A stretch of 64,000 nucleotides of DNA from Candidatus Homeothermus arabinoxylanisolvens. Its GTDB lineage: Bacteria; Bacteroidota; Bacteroidia; Bacteroidales; Muribaculaceae. The notes below the pieces were generated by a model, which had not been told where the DNA came from, did not search any database, and was given only the letters and a program-made list of their open reading frames with translations. A program made the position numbers and the translations under genes. Shown piece by piece: positions 1 through 8,261 of the stretch (positions within the stretch are counted from its first letter, which is position 1; each line of letters begins with the position of its first letter). The stretch is from contig LUJO01000060.1 in assembly GCA_001689405.1 (NCBI GenBank), positions 65,438 through 129,437 of the forward strand, written 5' to 3'.

Positions 1-978
1 GGTTATGACAGGCATTGAGGGGTGCGAAACCACAAGGCCGAATATCTCGTCGCTCTTTTCGGGCATTGAGAGTCCGGGGGTATTGTCGATATATATGACA
101 AGCAGAGTGCCGAGCATGAGAAACAGCGCTATGACGAAAAACTGCATGATGCCGCTTGTAATCATATTTTTTCGACATTTTCTGAAGTCGCTGCATGCGA
201 GATTGCGCTGCATCATGTCTTGGTCGAGTCCGTTAAGGGCTATGGCCATGAATATGCCGGCTACAAACTGCTTCCAGAAGTAAGTGCCTGCCGCCGGATC
301 ATCGAAGAAGAACATCTTTGACGAGTGGTGGCTGCCTATAGCGCCCGCTATGCCCGACACCGGCATGTCAAGATTGTCGGCTATGAAATATATGCACAGC
401 GCTATTGAAAGTATAAGGCAAAGGCTTTTAAGCGTATCGGTCCAGATAAGCGACTTGACGCCTCCGCGAAAGGTATATAGCCATACAAGGGCCACGGTGG
501 CCGCTACATTCACGCTGAACGGTATGCCCCACGGGTCGCATACGAGAGCCTGAATCACTATACATACCACAAAGAAGCGCACTGACGCCCCGAGCATCTT
601 TGAAACAAAGAAAAACCAAGCACCGGTGCGGTAGCTGTTGAGCCCGAAGCGTTCACCGAGGTACCCGTATATGGATATGAGATTGCGCCGGTAAAACAGC
701 GGTACAAGCACAAAAGCTATTATCCAGTAGCCTGCTATGAAACCGAGTACCATCTGCAGGTAGCTGTAGCCTTTGGCCGCCACCATGCCGGGTACGCTTA
801 TGAACGTGACTCCCGATATGGCCGCACCCATTGTGGCTATGGCCACTATAGGCCACGGAGCCTTGCGGTTGCCGGTGAAGAATCCGTCGTTGTCGGTGCG
901 CCGCGATGCCAAGTGGCTTACGGCACAGAGCACCGCAAAGTATGCTGCTATGCTTGCAAGTATTATCAGTGGTGTCAT
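1..978 (-). CDS. Sodium:solute symporter (SSS family), C-terminus cut by window edge
   Basis: The frame is open from the ATG at 978 to base 1 (326 codons) and runs off the window, so about a third of a typical SSS protein is missing. It has a hydrophobic N-terminus, then the family-like GNRKAPWP segment, a GAAISGVTFISVPG helix and repeated transmembrane stretches. Its start overlaps the stop of the upstream NamZ-like gene in an ATGA, so the two are probably co-translated. The partner suggests uptake of a cell-wall sugar such as N-acetylmuramic acid. That substrate is inferred from context only; sialic acid or another sodium-coupled solute is equally compatible with the sequence. Confidence 0.85.
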   Translation of the reverse strand, partial: MTPLIILASIAAYFAVLCAVSHLASRRTDNDGFFTGNRKAPWPIVAIATMGAAISGVTFISVPGMVAAKGYSYLQMVLGFIAGYWIIAFVLVPLFYRRNLISIYGYLGERFGLNSYRTGAWFFFVSKMLGASVRFFVVCIVIQALVCDPWGIPFSVNVAATVALVWLYTFRGGVKSLIWTDTLKSLCLILSIALCIYFIADNLDMPVSGIAGAIGSHHSSKMFFFDDPAAGTYFWKQFVAGIFMAIALNGLDQDMMQRNLACSDFRKCRKNMITSGIMQFFVIALFLMLGTLLVIYIDNTPGLSMPEKSDEIFGLVVSHPSMPVIT

Positions 979-2171
979 TTTTCGGGATATAAAAGGTATT
1001 TTGCGCGAAGTCTGCGGAATTGTGTGACTTCATCGGCCCATGTCGATTTTATCTCGTCAGCGTTTTTCCCTGATATGATCATCTGTCTTACCCGGGTGTT
1101 GCCTATGAGTTTGTCAAAGAATGAGGAGAAGAACCTTGCTTTCGATGCCTCGGGCATTGAGTTGTAGGCGTCGATGATGTAACTTAGGTCCACTCCCGCG
1201 GCTATTACGGAGTCGTGGTCTGATGCCGACAGGTCGGCTCCGAGGCAGCGTTTGCCGAGCAGCGGCGGATTCTTCGCCCCCGGCATGCTGCGGGGTGTAA
1301 ACGAGAAGTCGTGGCCGCGCATGGCGGGATGACCGTATATCTTGAACGGGCTGTCGGTGCCGCGTCCTACACTTGCCGATGTGCCTTCAAAGAAGCAAAG
1401 CGAGGGGTACAGGTATATGGCCGTCATGTCGCGCAGGTTAGGCGACGGAGCTACCGGCAGCTCGTATCGTGTGGCGTGGGTGTAGCCTGTGCAGGGTATT
1501 ACGGTTATGTCGGCTTCCATGTTGTCGCGCAACCACTTTTCGCCGTTTGCCATCATGGCCAGCTCGCCCATGGTCATGCCGTGCAGTACCGGTATCGGGA
1601 GCCGTCCTACTCCCGAGCGCAGTTTCATGTCGAGAACGGGACCGTCCACACTCATGCCCAGCGGATTCGGCCGGTCGAGGACAATGACCGGAATATCGTG
1701 TCGTGCCGCTGCCTCGATGAGGTTCAGCATGGTTATATAATAGGTATAAAACCGGGTGCCTACGTCCTGAAGGTCCACGGCTATGACATCGATGCCCTCC
1801 ATGACTTTCGGGTCGGGGCTGTTTTTGCCTCCTGAATATAATGATGCGACAGGTATGCCTGTCACGGGGTCGACGCTGTTTTTTACGTGCTCGCCTGCAT
1901 CGGCTGTACCGCGGAAGCCGTGTTCGGGCGAGAAGAGTGTCACTACGTCTATGCCGTGTTCAAGCATTATGTCAAGAGTGTGGTGTCCGTCGACGAGTCC
2001 TGTGTGATTTGACAGGAGTGCCACGCGCTTGCCCTCCATCATCGGTTGGTAGAGGGCAATGCGCGAAGCTCCTACGGCGACTTCACCGGCCCGTGCCTCT
2101 AAGGTCACGGCGGCGAGTCCCGTCATCACAATCAACATATGTATCGAGTTAAGAATAAATCGTTTAAGCAT
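975..2171 (-). CDS. namZ: NamZ-like exo-beta-N-acetylmuramidase (DUF1343)
   Basis: 398 aa with an N-terminal signal peptide ending near residue 28. Family blocks visible are SNHTG (about 54-58), SPEHGFRG (about 81-88), DLQDVGTRFYTY and DRPNP. These match DUF1343, the family of the exo-lytic muramidase NamZ, which removes MurNAc from the non-reducing end of peptidoglycan fragments outside the cytoplasm. The stop overlaps the start of the SSS symporter (ATGA), which suggests a salvage pair: cleave outside, import the sugar. A TATCTTTG -7 box lies at 2214-2221. The family call is firm; the exact substrate is taken from the family. Confidence 0.88.
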   Translation of the reverse strand: MLKRFILNSIHMLIVMTGLAAVTLEARAGEVAVGASRIALYQPMMEGKRVALLSNHTGLVDGHHTLDIMLEHGIDVVTLFSPEHGFRGTADAGEHVKNSVDPVTGIPVASLYSGGKNSPDPKVMEGIDVIAVDLQDVGTRFYTYYITMLNLIEAAARHDIPVIVLDRPNPLGMSVDGPVLDMKLRSGVGRLPIPVLHGMTMGELAMMANGEKWLRDNMEADITVIPCTGYTHATRYELPVAPSPNLRDMTAIYLYPSLCFFEGTSASVGRGTDSPFKIYGHPAMRGHDFSFTPRSMPGAKNPPLLGKRCLGADLSASDHDSVIAAGVDLSYIIDAYNSMPEASKARFFSSFFDKLIGNTRVRQMIISGKNADEIKSTWADEVTQFRRLRAKYLLYPEK

Positions 2172-2213
2172 TTTATGAGGTTAAATTCAATCTAATGAAA
2201 ACTTAGGCGGAGT

Positions 2214-2221
2214 CAAAGATA
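2214..2221 (-). promoter_or_regulatory. -7 box (TATCTTTG) of the namZ/symporter operon
   Basis: Exact match to the Bacteroidetes TAnnTTTG -7 element, about 43 bp upstream of the namZ start. I see no clear TTTG -33 box. Confidence 0.5.
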
Positions 2222-2253
2222 CAAAATATTTTACATCCTGATGTTGAAATGTC

Positions 2254-3552
2254 CTATTTGTGTGGGTCTTTGTTTTTTGCACTTTTGGACAGCATGCGGT
2301 GGCCTATGCGGCAATAGAGGCACTTTCGGGTCTCGCAATATTCGCGGCGGAGCTGTATCAGCGCTTGCGACGTGAAGGCGTCATTGCACTCTATGCCTCG
2401 CGAGGTGAACAGCGTCACAATGGAATTGCTTTCGGCTTTCAGCTCGTGCAGCATATTTATCGCCCGGTCGGCGCGTTCGGTGCTGTCAATGGTCAGGGCG
2501 TATGCATATAAAAGAGGTACGGCCACGTTGATGACAAGTATGTCGACTGAACTCCGGCTCAAGGCTGTGGCTTTCGGCTCGTCAAGCAGGCTGCTGAATG
2601 TGTAGTGACGTGCCCAGTAGCCGGTAAGCTCTATGTTGAAAAGCGCTCTTACGGCGTCGACTGTCGTGGCGTCGACGATGCGCGACATGAGTTTGAAGCC
2701 GCCAAAGAGCAGACAGCCTAAAAACGCTATGCGGCGATGGGGAAAATTGGCCGGCCGCATCCTCGACATCTTCCAGCCCGGCAACGCGGCGCGCTTAAGT
2801 GAGAATTTGTGCGCCAGAAATGCGTATTCGTTTTTAAGCAATGTCACATAGGGGTCGTCATCGGCGGCATTGTCAAGAAAGCCGGCTTGGCCGAAAAGCA
2901 GTGCCTCGATGCTCAGCTGTGAGTCGCTGTGTTTGTTGATGAACTGCAGCGGCAGACTCATGGCAAGCCGTTCAAACGGATCGCCGTTTACTCCGAACCC
3001 CAGCGCGCGGGCGAGGGTAATGTAGCAAACCGACTCCCAGTCGCCTGACATACGGTTGAGATGTGCCGATATACGGTCGGTTTTGGTGTAAAGACGGTTA
3101 TAGGCCAGACTGTCAATCCATGAGTGGAGGTATATGGCGTCAAGGTCTTTTATCTCGTCGGCGCATGGCAGGTCATGGCACGATTTTGCCACAAGACTGT
3201 CGTAAGCCTGACGGAAGTCGGGAGCGCATGCCATGCGCATCTGCGGTATTGTGCGTCCGTCATCCACTGTTATCGCTGTGTCATCTTTGCCGACCACATG
3301 TAGTATGACCGAGCGGTAGGCGGGGTCATCCTGATGACCGTGGCGGTACCAGTCGCTCGCCTTCACATGTATCTCTACGTCACCGGCCCACATCTCGTCG
3401 CCGATTTTTATTTTTGCGTTGAAAAAGTCGGGCCCGGAGTTTACGTTCAGTTGTCCCGGGTCAATTACCGTCACGCGCCGCCGGTCGACTGTGAACATGT
3501 CGACGTGAGGCCATAGACGGTGCTGCCATATGTATTGCATGAGCTTTTCCAC
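2254..3552 (-). CDS. DUF2851 family protein
   Basis: 432 aa. The N-terminal half carries the conserved DUF2851 run with NSGPDFFNAKIKI (about 38-50) and WAGDVEIHVKASDWYRHGH (about 55-73). The C-terminus has a small Cys/His cluster (ETRKCLYCRIGHRML) that could bind metal. The family is common in Bacteroidetes and has no established function. The histidine- and aspartate-rich N-terminal block looks enzymatic, but I would not name a reaction. Divergent from rlmN across a 76-bp gap. No membrane or signal sequence. Confidence 0.85.
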   Translation of the reverse strand: MEKLMQYIWQHRLWPHVDMFTVDRRRVTVIDPGQLNVNSGPDFFNAKIKIGDEMWAGDVEIHVKASDWYRHGHQDDPAYRSVILHVVGKDDTAITVDDGRTIPQMRMACAPDFRQAYDSLVAKSCHDLPCADEIKDLDAIYLHSWIDSLAYNRLYTKTDRISAHLNRMSGDWESVCYITLARALGFGVNGDPFERLAMSLPLQFINKHSDSQLSIEALLFGQAGFLDNAADDDPYVTLLKNEYAFLAHKFSLKRAALPGWKMSRMRPANFPHRRIAFLGCLLFGGFKLMSRIVDATTVDAVRALFNIELTGYWARHYTFSSLLDEPKATALSRSSVDILVINVAVPLLYAYALTIDSTERADRAINMLHELKAESNSIVTLFTSRGIECNDAFTSQALIQLRREYCETRKCLYCRIGHRMLSKSAKNKDPHK

Positions 3553-3613
3553 AGGATTGACGATATGTCACAAAGATAATCAAAAAAATTAGAAATCAAT
3601 AGGGGAAAATGCG

Positions 3614-3621
3614 TAACTTTG
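3614..3621 (+). promoter_or_regulatory. -7 box (TAACTTTG) of rlmN, almost touching the start codon
   Basis: Exact TAnnTTTG element ending seven bases before the rlmN ATG at 3629. If transcription starts the usual few bases downstream, the mRNA has almost no 5' leader. Confidence 0.55.
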
Positions 3622-3628
3622 TGTCATT

Positions 3629-4663
3629 ATGACGGATGATGCAAGAATTTCTTTAACAGGCATGACCCTTGACCGGCTGCAGGAGGTGGCTGCGGAGTGC
3701 GGCATGCCCCGGTTTGCCGCACGGCAGATGGCCGACTGGCTCTATGTCAAGCGGGTAGAGTCGATTGACGATATGACAAACTTGTCTAAAAAGGCACGCG
3801 AGACATTATCGCAGCGCTATCGTGTGGGCCGTACGGCGCCAAAAGCATCGGCCCGGTCCGTCGACGGTACGGTGAAATATCTGTTTGAAGGCAAAGGAGG
3901 GCGTGACGTCGAAGCTGTATATATACCTGACCGCGACAGAGCCACGCTATGTGTGTCGTCGCAGGCCGGGTGTCGTATGGGATGCAAGTTCTGCATGACC
4001 GGCCGACAGGGATTTCACGGCAATCTTACCGCCGGCGACATAATCAATCAGGTGCTCTCCATACCTGAAAGCGAGTCGTTGACCAATATCGTTTTTATGG
4101 GCATGGGTGAGCCTATGGACAATCTTGACGCCGTGCTCGACGCCATAACCGTACTTACCGCTCCGTGGGGACTTGCATGGAGCCCCAAGCGCATCACGGT
4201 GTCGACCATAGGTAAAATCGCCGAATTGAAGCGCCTGCTTGATGAGTCAAAGGTACATGTGGCCATAAGCGTGCACGCGCCCACGGCTCCCCAGCGCGAG
4301 TCGCTTATGCCGGTAGAGAGGGCTTATCCGCTTAAAAACGTGCTTGAACTGTTGAGAAATTATGATTTCTCTCACCAGAGACGTCTGTCTATAGAATATA
4401 TAATGTGGGGCGGCTTAAACGATACTCTGCGTCACGCGCAGTCGCTCGCCCGTCTGTTGAAGGGCCTTGACTGCCGTGTGAACCTCATACGTTTCCATGC
4501 CATACCCGACAGTGACCTGCGTACTTCCGACAGCTCTACTATGACGGCGTTCCGTGACCGTCTCAACGAGCTTGGCATAACCGCCACCATACGCACCTCG
4601 CGAGGCGAGGACATAGCCGCCGCCTGCGGCATGCTGGCCGGCAAATCACAAAACGACTGTTAG
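3629..4663 (+). CDS. rlmN: 23S rRNA / tRNA adenine-C2 methyltransferase RlmN
   Basis: 344 aa radical-SAM enzyme that methylates C2 of A2503 in 23S rRNA and A37 in some tRNAs. The 4Fe-4S motif CRMGCKFC holds C115, C119 and C122. The two catalytic cysteines are C108 (ATLCVSSQ) and C333 (AAACGML), so the RlmN ping-pong mechanism appears intact. GEPMDN for SAM binding is also present. Length is normal for the family. It is followed four bases later by recF. A -7 box sits directly before the ATG, so translation may be leaderless. Confidence 0.96.
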   Translation: MTDDARISLTGMTLDRLQEVAAECGMPRFAARQMADWLYVKRVESIDDMTNLSKKARETLSQRYRVGRTAPKASARSVDGTVKYLFEGKGGRDVEAVYIPDRDRATLCVSSQAGCRMGCKFCMTGRQGFHGNLTAGDIINQVLSIPESESLTNIVFMGMGEPMDNLDAVLDAITVLTAPWGLAWSPKRITVSTIGKIAELKRLLDESKVHVAISVHAPTAPQRESLMPVERAYPLKNVLELLRNYDFSHQRRLSIEYIMWGGLNDTLRHAQSLARLLKGLDCRVNLIRFHAIPDSDLRTSDSSTMTAFRDRLNELGITATIRTSRGEDIAAACGMLAGKSQNDC

Positions 4664-4667
4664 AGGC

Positions 4668-5771
4668 ATGTACCTTACTCATATAAAGATCTGTAACTTC
4701 AAGAATATTGCCGGCGCGGAGCTTGACTTCTCGCCTAAGGTAAACTGCTTTCTCGGTAATAACGGCATGGGCAAGAGCAATCTTCTTGATGCTGTTTACT
4801 ACCTTAGTTTCTGCAAGAGTTTCACCGGCATGACCGACGCGATGCTGCTGCGCCACGGCGAGGACTTCGCCATGGTTCAGGCAAGCTACATACGCAAGGG
4901 AGTCGAGGAAGAACTCTCGCTCGGTATGGCCCGCGGCCGAAGAAAGACCCTTAAACGCAAGGGCAAGGAGTATCAGCGCCTTTCGAGCCATATAGGCGCT
5001 TTTCCGCTCGTGCTTTCGTCACCTCAGGACATAGACATAATACGCGGTACGGGCGAAGAGCGCCGACGTTTCATAGATATAGTCATATCACAGAGCGATC
5101 CGGTGTATCTTGACGAGCTGATACGCTATAACAAGGCTCTCGAGCAGCGCAACAAACTGCTGCGCGACCGTGTCACCGACGTGAACCTTTATATCGCGCT
5201 GGAGCTTCAGATGGAGCGTTCGGCCGATTACATACACCGTATGCGTTCGGCCCGTATCAATACGTTGGCCGAAATATTTGACCGCTACTACCGTACCATA
5301 GCCGGCGAGAACGAACGTGTGACACTGACATATGAAAGCGTACTCAACGAGCCGGGACGCACACTCGCCGACCACTTCGAGCAGGCGCGTCGACGTGACG
5401 AGGTGCTCGGACACACTACCGTAGGCATACATCGCGATGACATTGAGATGTCGCTTAACGGTATGCCTATGCGCAAGGCCGGTTCGCAAGGGCAGTGCAA
5501 GACCTATGTCATAGCGCTGAAACTCGCCCAATACGAATTTCTGCGCGACACGAGCGCCATGCGCCCCATGCTGTTGCTCGACGATATATTTGACAAACTT
5601 GACGCTACAAGGGTAGAGCACATAATGGAGATTGTGACTCGCGACGGGTTTGGACAGATATTCATAACCGACACAAACCGTACTCATCTTGACGAGATAA
5701 TGTCGCGTACGAGCGGCGACTATCGTATGTGGCTGGTGGAGTCGGGGTCGTTAAAACCGCTGCATCAATGA
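4668..5771 (+). CDS. recF: DNA replication/repair protein RecF
   Basis: 367 aa SMC-like ATPase that helps load RecA at gapped DNA. Walker A GNNGMGKS (residues 30-37), the signature segment SQGQCKTYVIALKLAQ and Walker B LLLDDIFDKLD are all visible. It starts four bases after rlmN and its stop overlaps the start of the next gene (ATGA), so rlmN-recF-DUF721 is probably one operon. RecF beside a DciA-like gene is a common bacterial arrangement. Confidence 0.96.
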   Translation: MYLTHIKICNFKNIAGAELDFSPKVNCFLGNNGMGKSNLLDAVYYLSFCKSFTGMTDAMLLRHGEDFAMVQASYIRKGVEEELSLGMARGRRKTLKRKGKEYQRLSSHIGAFPLVLSSPQDIDIIRGTGEERRRFIDIVISQSDPVYLDELIRYNKALEQRNKLLRDRVTDVNLYIALELQMERSADYIHRMRSARINTLAEIFDRYYRTIAGENERVTLTYESVLNEPGRTLADHFEQARRRDEVLGHTTVGIHRDDIEMSLNGMPMRKAGSQGQCKTYVIALKLAQYEFLRDTSAMRPMLLLDDIFDKLDATRVEHIMEIVTRDGFGQIFITDTNRTHLDEIMSRTSGDYRMWLVESGSLKPLHQ

Positions 5772-6058
5772 AACGTACTGACGCCAAGGCGGTTATTGAC
5801 ATAATAAAGGAGTATCTCGAACGTGACGGCATCGACTCGCGGTTTAACGAGCAGCGGGCCGTATATCTGTGGCCCGAGATTGTGGGGCCCGGCGTCAACC
5901 GCTATACCACGCGGCGCTTTGTCGATAGGGGAGTGCTGCATGTATACATATCATCGGCCCCTCTTAAAAACGAGCTGTCGTTTATGCGCCCGCAGATTAT
6001 CGAGGCTATAAATAAAGCGGTGGGGGCGCAGGTCATAACGGAAATAGCACTGCATTAA
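5768..6058 (+). CDS. DUF721 / DciA-like protein
   Basis: 96 aa. I chose the ATG at 5768, which overlaps the recF stop in an ATGA; a longer in-frame start (GTG at 5729) would lie inside recF. Family hallmarks are the N-terminal helix, YLWPEIVGP at about residues 35-43 and the later hydrophobic strand with LKNELSFMRPQI. The family includes DciA, the ancestral loader of replicative helicase DnaB, and the position after recF agrees. Whether this short Bacteroidetes form loads helicase is inference. Confidence 0.85.
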   Translation: MKRTDAKAVIDIIKEYLERDGIDSRFNEQRAVYLWPEIVGPGVNRYTTRRFVDRGVLHVYISSAPLKNELSFMRPQIIEAINKAVGAQVITEIALH

Positions 6059-6074
6059 GAGCAAATGTATAAAA

Positions 6075-6114
6075 ACAGCGACAGCCGCCTCATGCCGAGG
6101 GTGGCTGTCGCTGT
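6075..6114 (-). terminator. Intrinsic terminator of the alanine-rich small gene
   Basis: Perfect 12-bp inverted repeat ACAGCGACAGCC / GGCTGTCGCTGT (6075-6086 and 6103-6114) with a small inner CCTC/GAGG stem. On the minus strand it is followed by TTTTTAT, so it best fits termination of the leftward gene at 6135-6497. The same hairpin may also stop the rightward recF operon. Confidence 0.75.
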
Positions 6115-6134
6115 AAATTGTCATGACCGCGAGG

Positions 6135-6497
6135 TCAGTTGTCGAGCTTGTCGGCAAGGTTGTGCATGGCGTCGGCTCCGGAGTCGAGCAGATCAGACGC
6201 TTTGTCCTTCAGCTTGTCAAGCAACGAGCCGCCCTTCTCTTTTGCCGCGGCGAGGGCGTCGGCCGCTTGATCCTTCAGATTGCCGAGAGTGTCGGCTGCC
6301 TGATCCTTTATGTTTCCGAGAGCGTCGGCCGCCTTGTCTTTGGCATCGGCTGCCCCCTCCTTAAGATTTTCAACTTGCTGCGATGTCTCGTCCTTGATAG
6401 CTGCCGATGCTGCCTGTGCGCTGACTTTTGCTGCGTCGACGCTTATCTCTGCCGCTGCCTTTGAGGTCTGCGCGGCGATGTTAGCATTAGTATCCAT
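6135..6497 (-). CDS. Small alanine/lysine-rich LEA-like helical repeat protein
   Basis: 120 aa, no signal peptide, very rich in Ala, Asp and Lys. The middle holds near-tandem 11-residue units of the kind KDKAADALGNI / KDQAADTLGNL / KDQAADALAAA, followed by DKLKDKASDLLDSG. Such 11-mer amphipathic repeats resemble late-embryogenesis-abundant (LEA group 3) and apolipoprotein-like proteins that coat membranes or protect during drying. No enzymatic motif. It is monocistronic, with promoter 6548-6579 and terminator 6075-6114. A stress or envelope-associated role is inference. Confidence 0.7.
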   Translation of the reverse strand: MDTNANIAAQTSKAAAEISVDAAKVSAQAASAAIKDETSQQVENLKEGAADAKDKAADALGNIKDQAADTLGNLKDQAADALAAAKEKGGSLLDKLKDKASDLLDSGADAMHNLADKLDN

Positions 6498-6547
6498 AGT
6501 AATTCTTTAAATAATAGTTTACAATATCTACAACACATCGCCGTTGC

Positions 6548-6579
6548 CAAAGTTGCTCCCTTTAACTCCTTTTTGCAAA
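6548..6579 (-). promoter_or_regulatory. Promoter of the alanine-rich small gene
   Basis: On the minus strand TTTG (6576-6579), 20 bp, then CAACTTTG (6548-6555). This is a good -33 box at standard spacing and a -7 box with one mismatch to TAnnTTTG. The leader is about 45 nt. Confidence 0.55.
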
Positions 6580-6711
6580 GCTCCCGTCTCATTTATTTTT
6601 CTTTTATGTTTAGTGGCATTGAATTCCTGTATCGGTGAAAGTGACCAAAGATTAGTATAAAACGACCCGAAAAAGGAGTTGGAAGTAAAACCTTTTGCCG
6701 TTCAATTAAGT

Positions 6712-6719
6712 TATATTTG
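6712..6719 (+). promoter_or_regulatory. -7 box (TATATTTG) of the efflux operon
   Basis: Exact TAnnTTTG element about 48 bp before the TolC-like start. A TTTG at 6694-6697 is closer than the usual -33 distance. Confidence 0.5.
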
Positions 6720-6767
6720 CAGAGATTTTCTTAAATGATTTATTTATATTAAAACGAGGGAAATAGT

Positions 6768-8252
6768 ATGCGATCATTCTTTCTTCGACTAATATTGGCG
6801 TCGCTGCTTCCGGTATCGTTAGCCGGTGTTTCTGTTGCGCAGGACAGGGCTGCGGGCGATGTAGCGGTATCGCTTGATTCGTGCAGAGCAATGGCTATGG
6901 CCAATAACAAGCAGATGCGCATTCAGGCCGAACGTATAAAGGCGGCCGGATATCAGAAAAAGGAAGCGTTTGCCGCTTATCTGCCGTCGATAGACTTTGC
7001 CGGCGGATACACGTACAACCAGAAAAATATATCCATATTTGACTCCGACCAGCATCTGCCGGTGCAGGTGTTTGACGGCAAGGGCTATCAGTTTGATCTT
7101 GTCACCGGGCCTGACGGAGTTCCGGTCAAGGGTCCCGACGGACAGTACATTCCCAAGAATGTGGCTTATCTTCCCAAGGATGCCATGACGTATGACATAC
7201 ATAATGTGTTTTTCGGAGCCGTGACATTGACGCAGCCGGTGTATATGGGCGGTAAGATTGTGGCGATGAACAAGATAACCAAGTATGCCGAGGAACTTGC
7301 ACGCTCCATGCATGAGAATGGAGCCGAGGACATAATATACGCTGTCGATGCCGCTTACTGGCAGGTAGTGTCACTTAAGGCGAAGCATGAGCTTGCCACA
7401 AGTTATGTGGCCCTTCTCGATACGCTGCATAACAATGTTCAGGCTATGATAAACGAGGGTGTGGCGACCAAAAGCGATCTTCTTACAGTCGACGTGAAGC
7501 TCAACTCGGCCAATGTGGACCTTGTGAAGGTAGAGAACGGGCTTGCTCTGTCGCGTATGGCGCTTGCGCAGTTGTGCGGACTGCCTGTCGACACACAGAT
7601 GAAGCTGGTTGACGAAGACACCGAGCGTACCGCGCACGAGCCTATAGCCACAACATACAATATGGTCGACGTATATCGCAACCGTCCCGACCTGCATGCT
7701 CTCGAGCTGGGCCTTAAAATAACGGAGCAGAAGAGCAAGGTGGCGTTGTCGTCCATGCTTCCCAATCTGGCGCTTGTAGGTGCATATACTTTCTCCAACC
7801 CCAATATGTACAACGGTTTTAAGACGAAGTTCAACGGGGCCTTTTCGGTGGGAGCCATGCTCACCATACCCATATGGCACTGGGGCGGCAACTACAACAA
7901 GTACCGCGCAGCCAAAGTCGACGAGACCATAATGAAGCTGCAGATCGAGGATGCGAAGGAGAAGATAGACCTTCAGGTCAGTCAGGCCGCATTCAAGGCC
8001 GGCGAAGCCATGAAGACCTACTCCATGACGCAGAGCAATCTGGCCAAAGCGAATGAAAATTTGCGTCAGGCACGGCTCGGCTTCAAGGAGGGCGTGCAGA
8101 CCACCGACAACGTCATGGAGGCACAGACCGCATGGCTTAAGGCAAATTCAGAGAATATCGACGCCGAAATCGACGTTAACCTATGTCGTGTATACCTGTC
8201 AAAGGTCCTCGGCACGATGGATTACGAACAATATTACGATACTGAAAAATAG
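6768..8252 (+). CDS. TolC family outer-membrane efflux protein
   Basis: 494 aa with a signal peptide ending near residue 25 (GVSVAQ). It shows the two-repeat TolC pattern: long heptad-like helices around VKLNSANVDLVKVENGLALSRMALAQLCGLP, then KANENLRQARLGFKEG near the C-terminus. An extra loop of about 50 residues (VTGPDGVPVKGPDG region) sits in the first beta segment. It forms the outer-membrane duct of a tripartite pump with the three downstream genes, which follow at short spacing (9, 27 and 12 bp). Confidence 0.93.
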   Translation: MRSFFLRLILASLLPVSLAGVSVAQDRAAGDVAVSLDSCRAMAMANNKQMRIQAERIKAAGYQKKEAFAAYLPSIDFAGGYTYNQKNISIFDSDQHLPVQVFDGKGYQFDLVTGPDGVPVKGPDGQYIPKNVAYLPKDAMTYDIHNVFFGAVTLTQPVYMGGKIVAMNKITKYAEELARSMHENGAEDIIYAVDAAYWQVVSLKAKHELATSYVALLDTLHNNVQAMINEGVATKSDLLTVDVKLNSANVDLVKVENGLALSRMALAQLCGLPVDTQMKLVDEDTERTAHEPIATTYNMVDVYRNRPDLHALELGLKITEQKSKVALSSMLPNLALVGAYTFSNPNMYNGFKTKFNGAFSVGAMLTIPIWHWGGNYNKYRAAKVDETIMKLQIEDAKEKIDLQVSQAAFKAGEAMKTYSMTQSNLAKANENLRQARLGFKEGVQTTDNVMEAQTAWLKANSENIDAEIDVNLCRVYLSKVLGTMDYEQYYDTEK

Positions 8253-8261
8253 TTTCTCATT

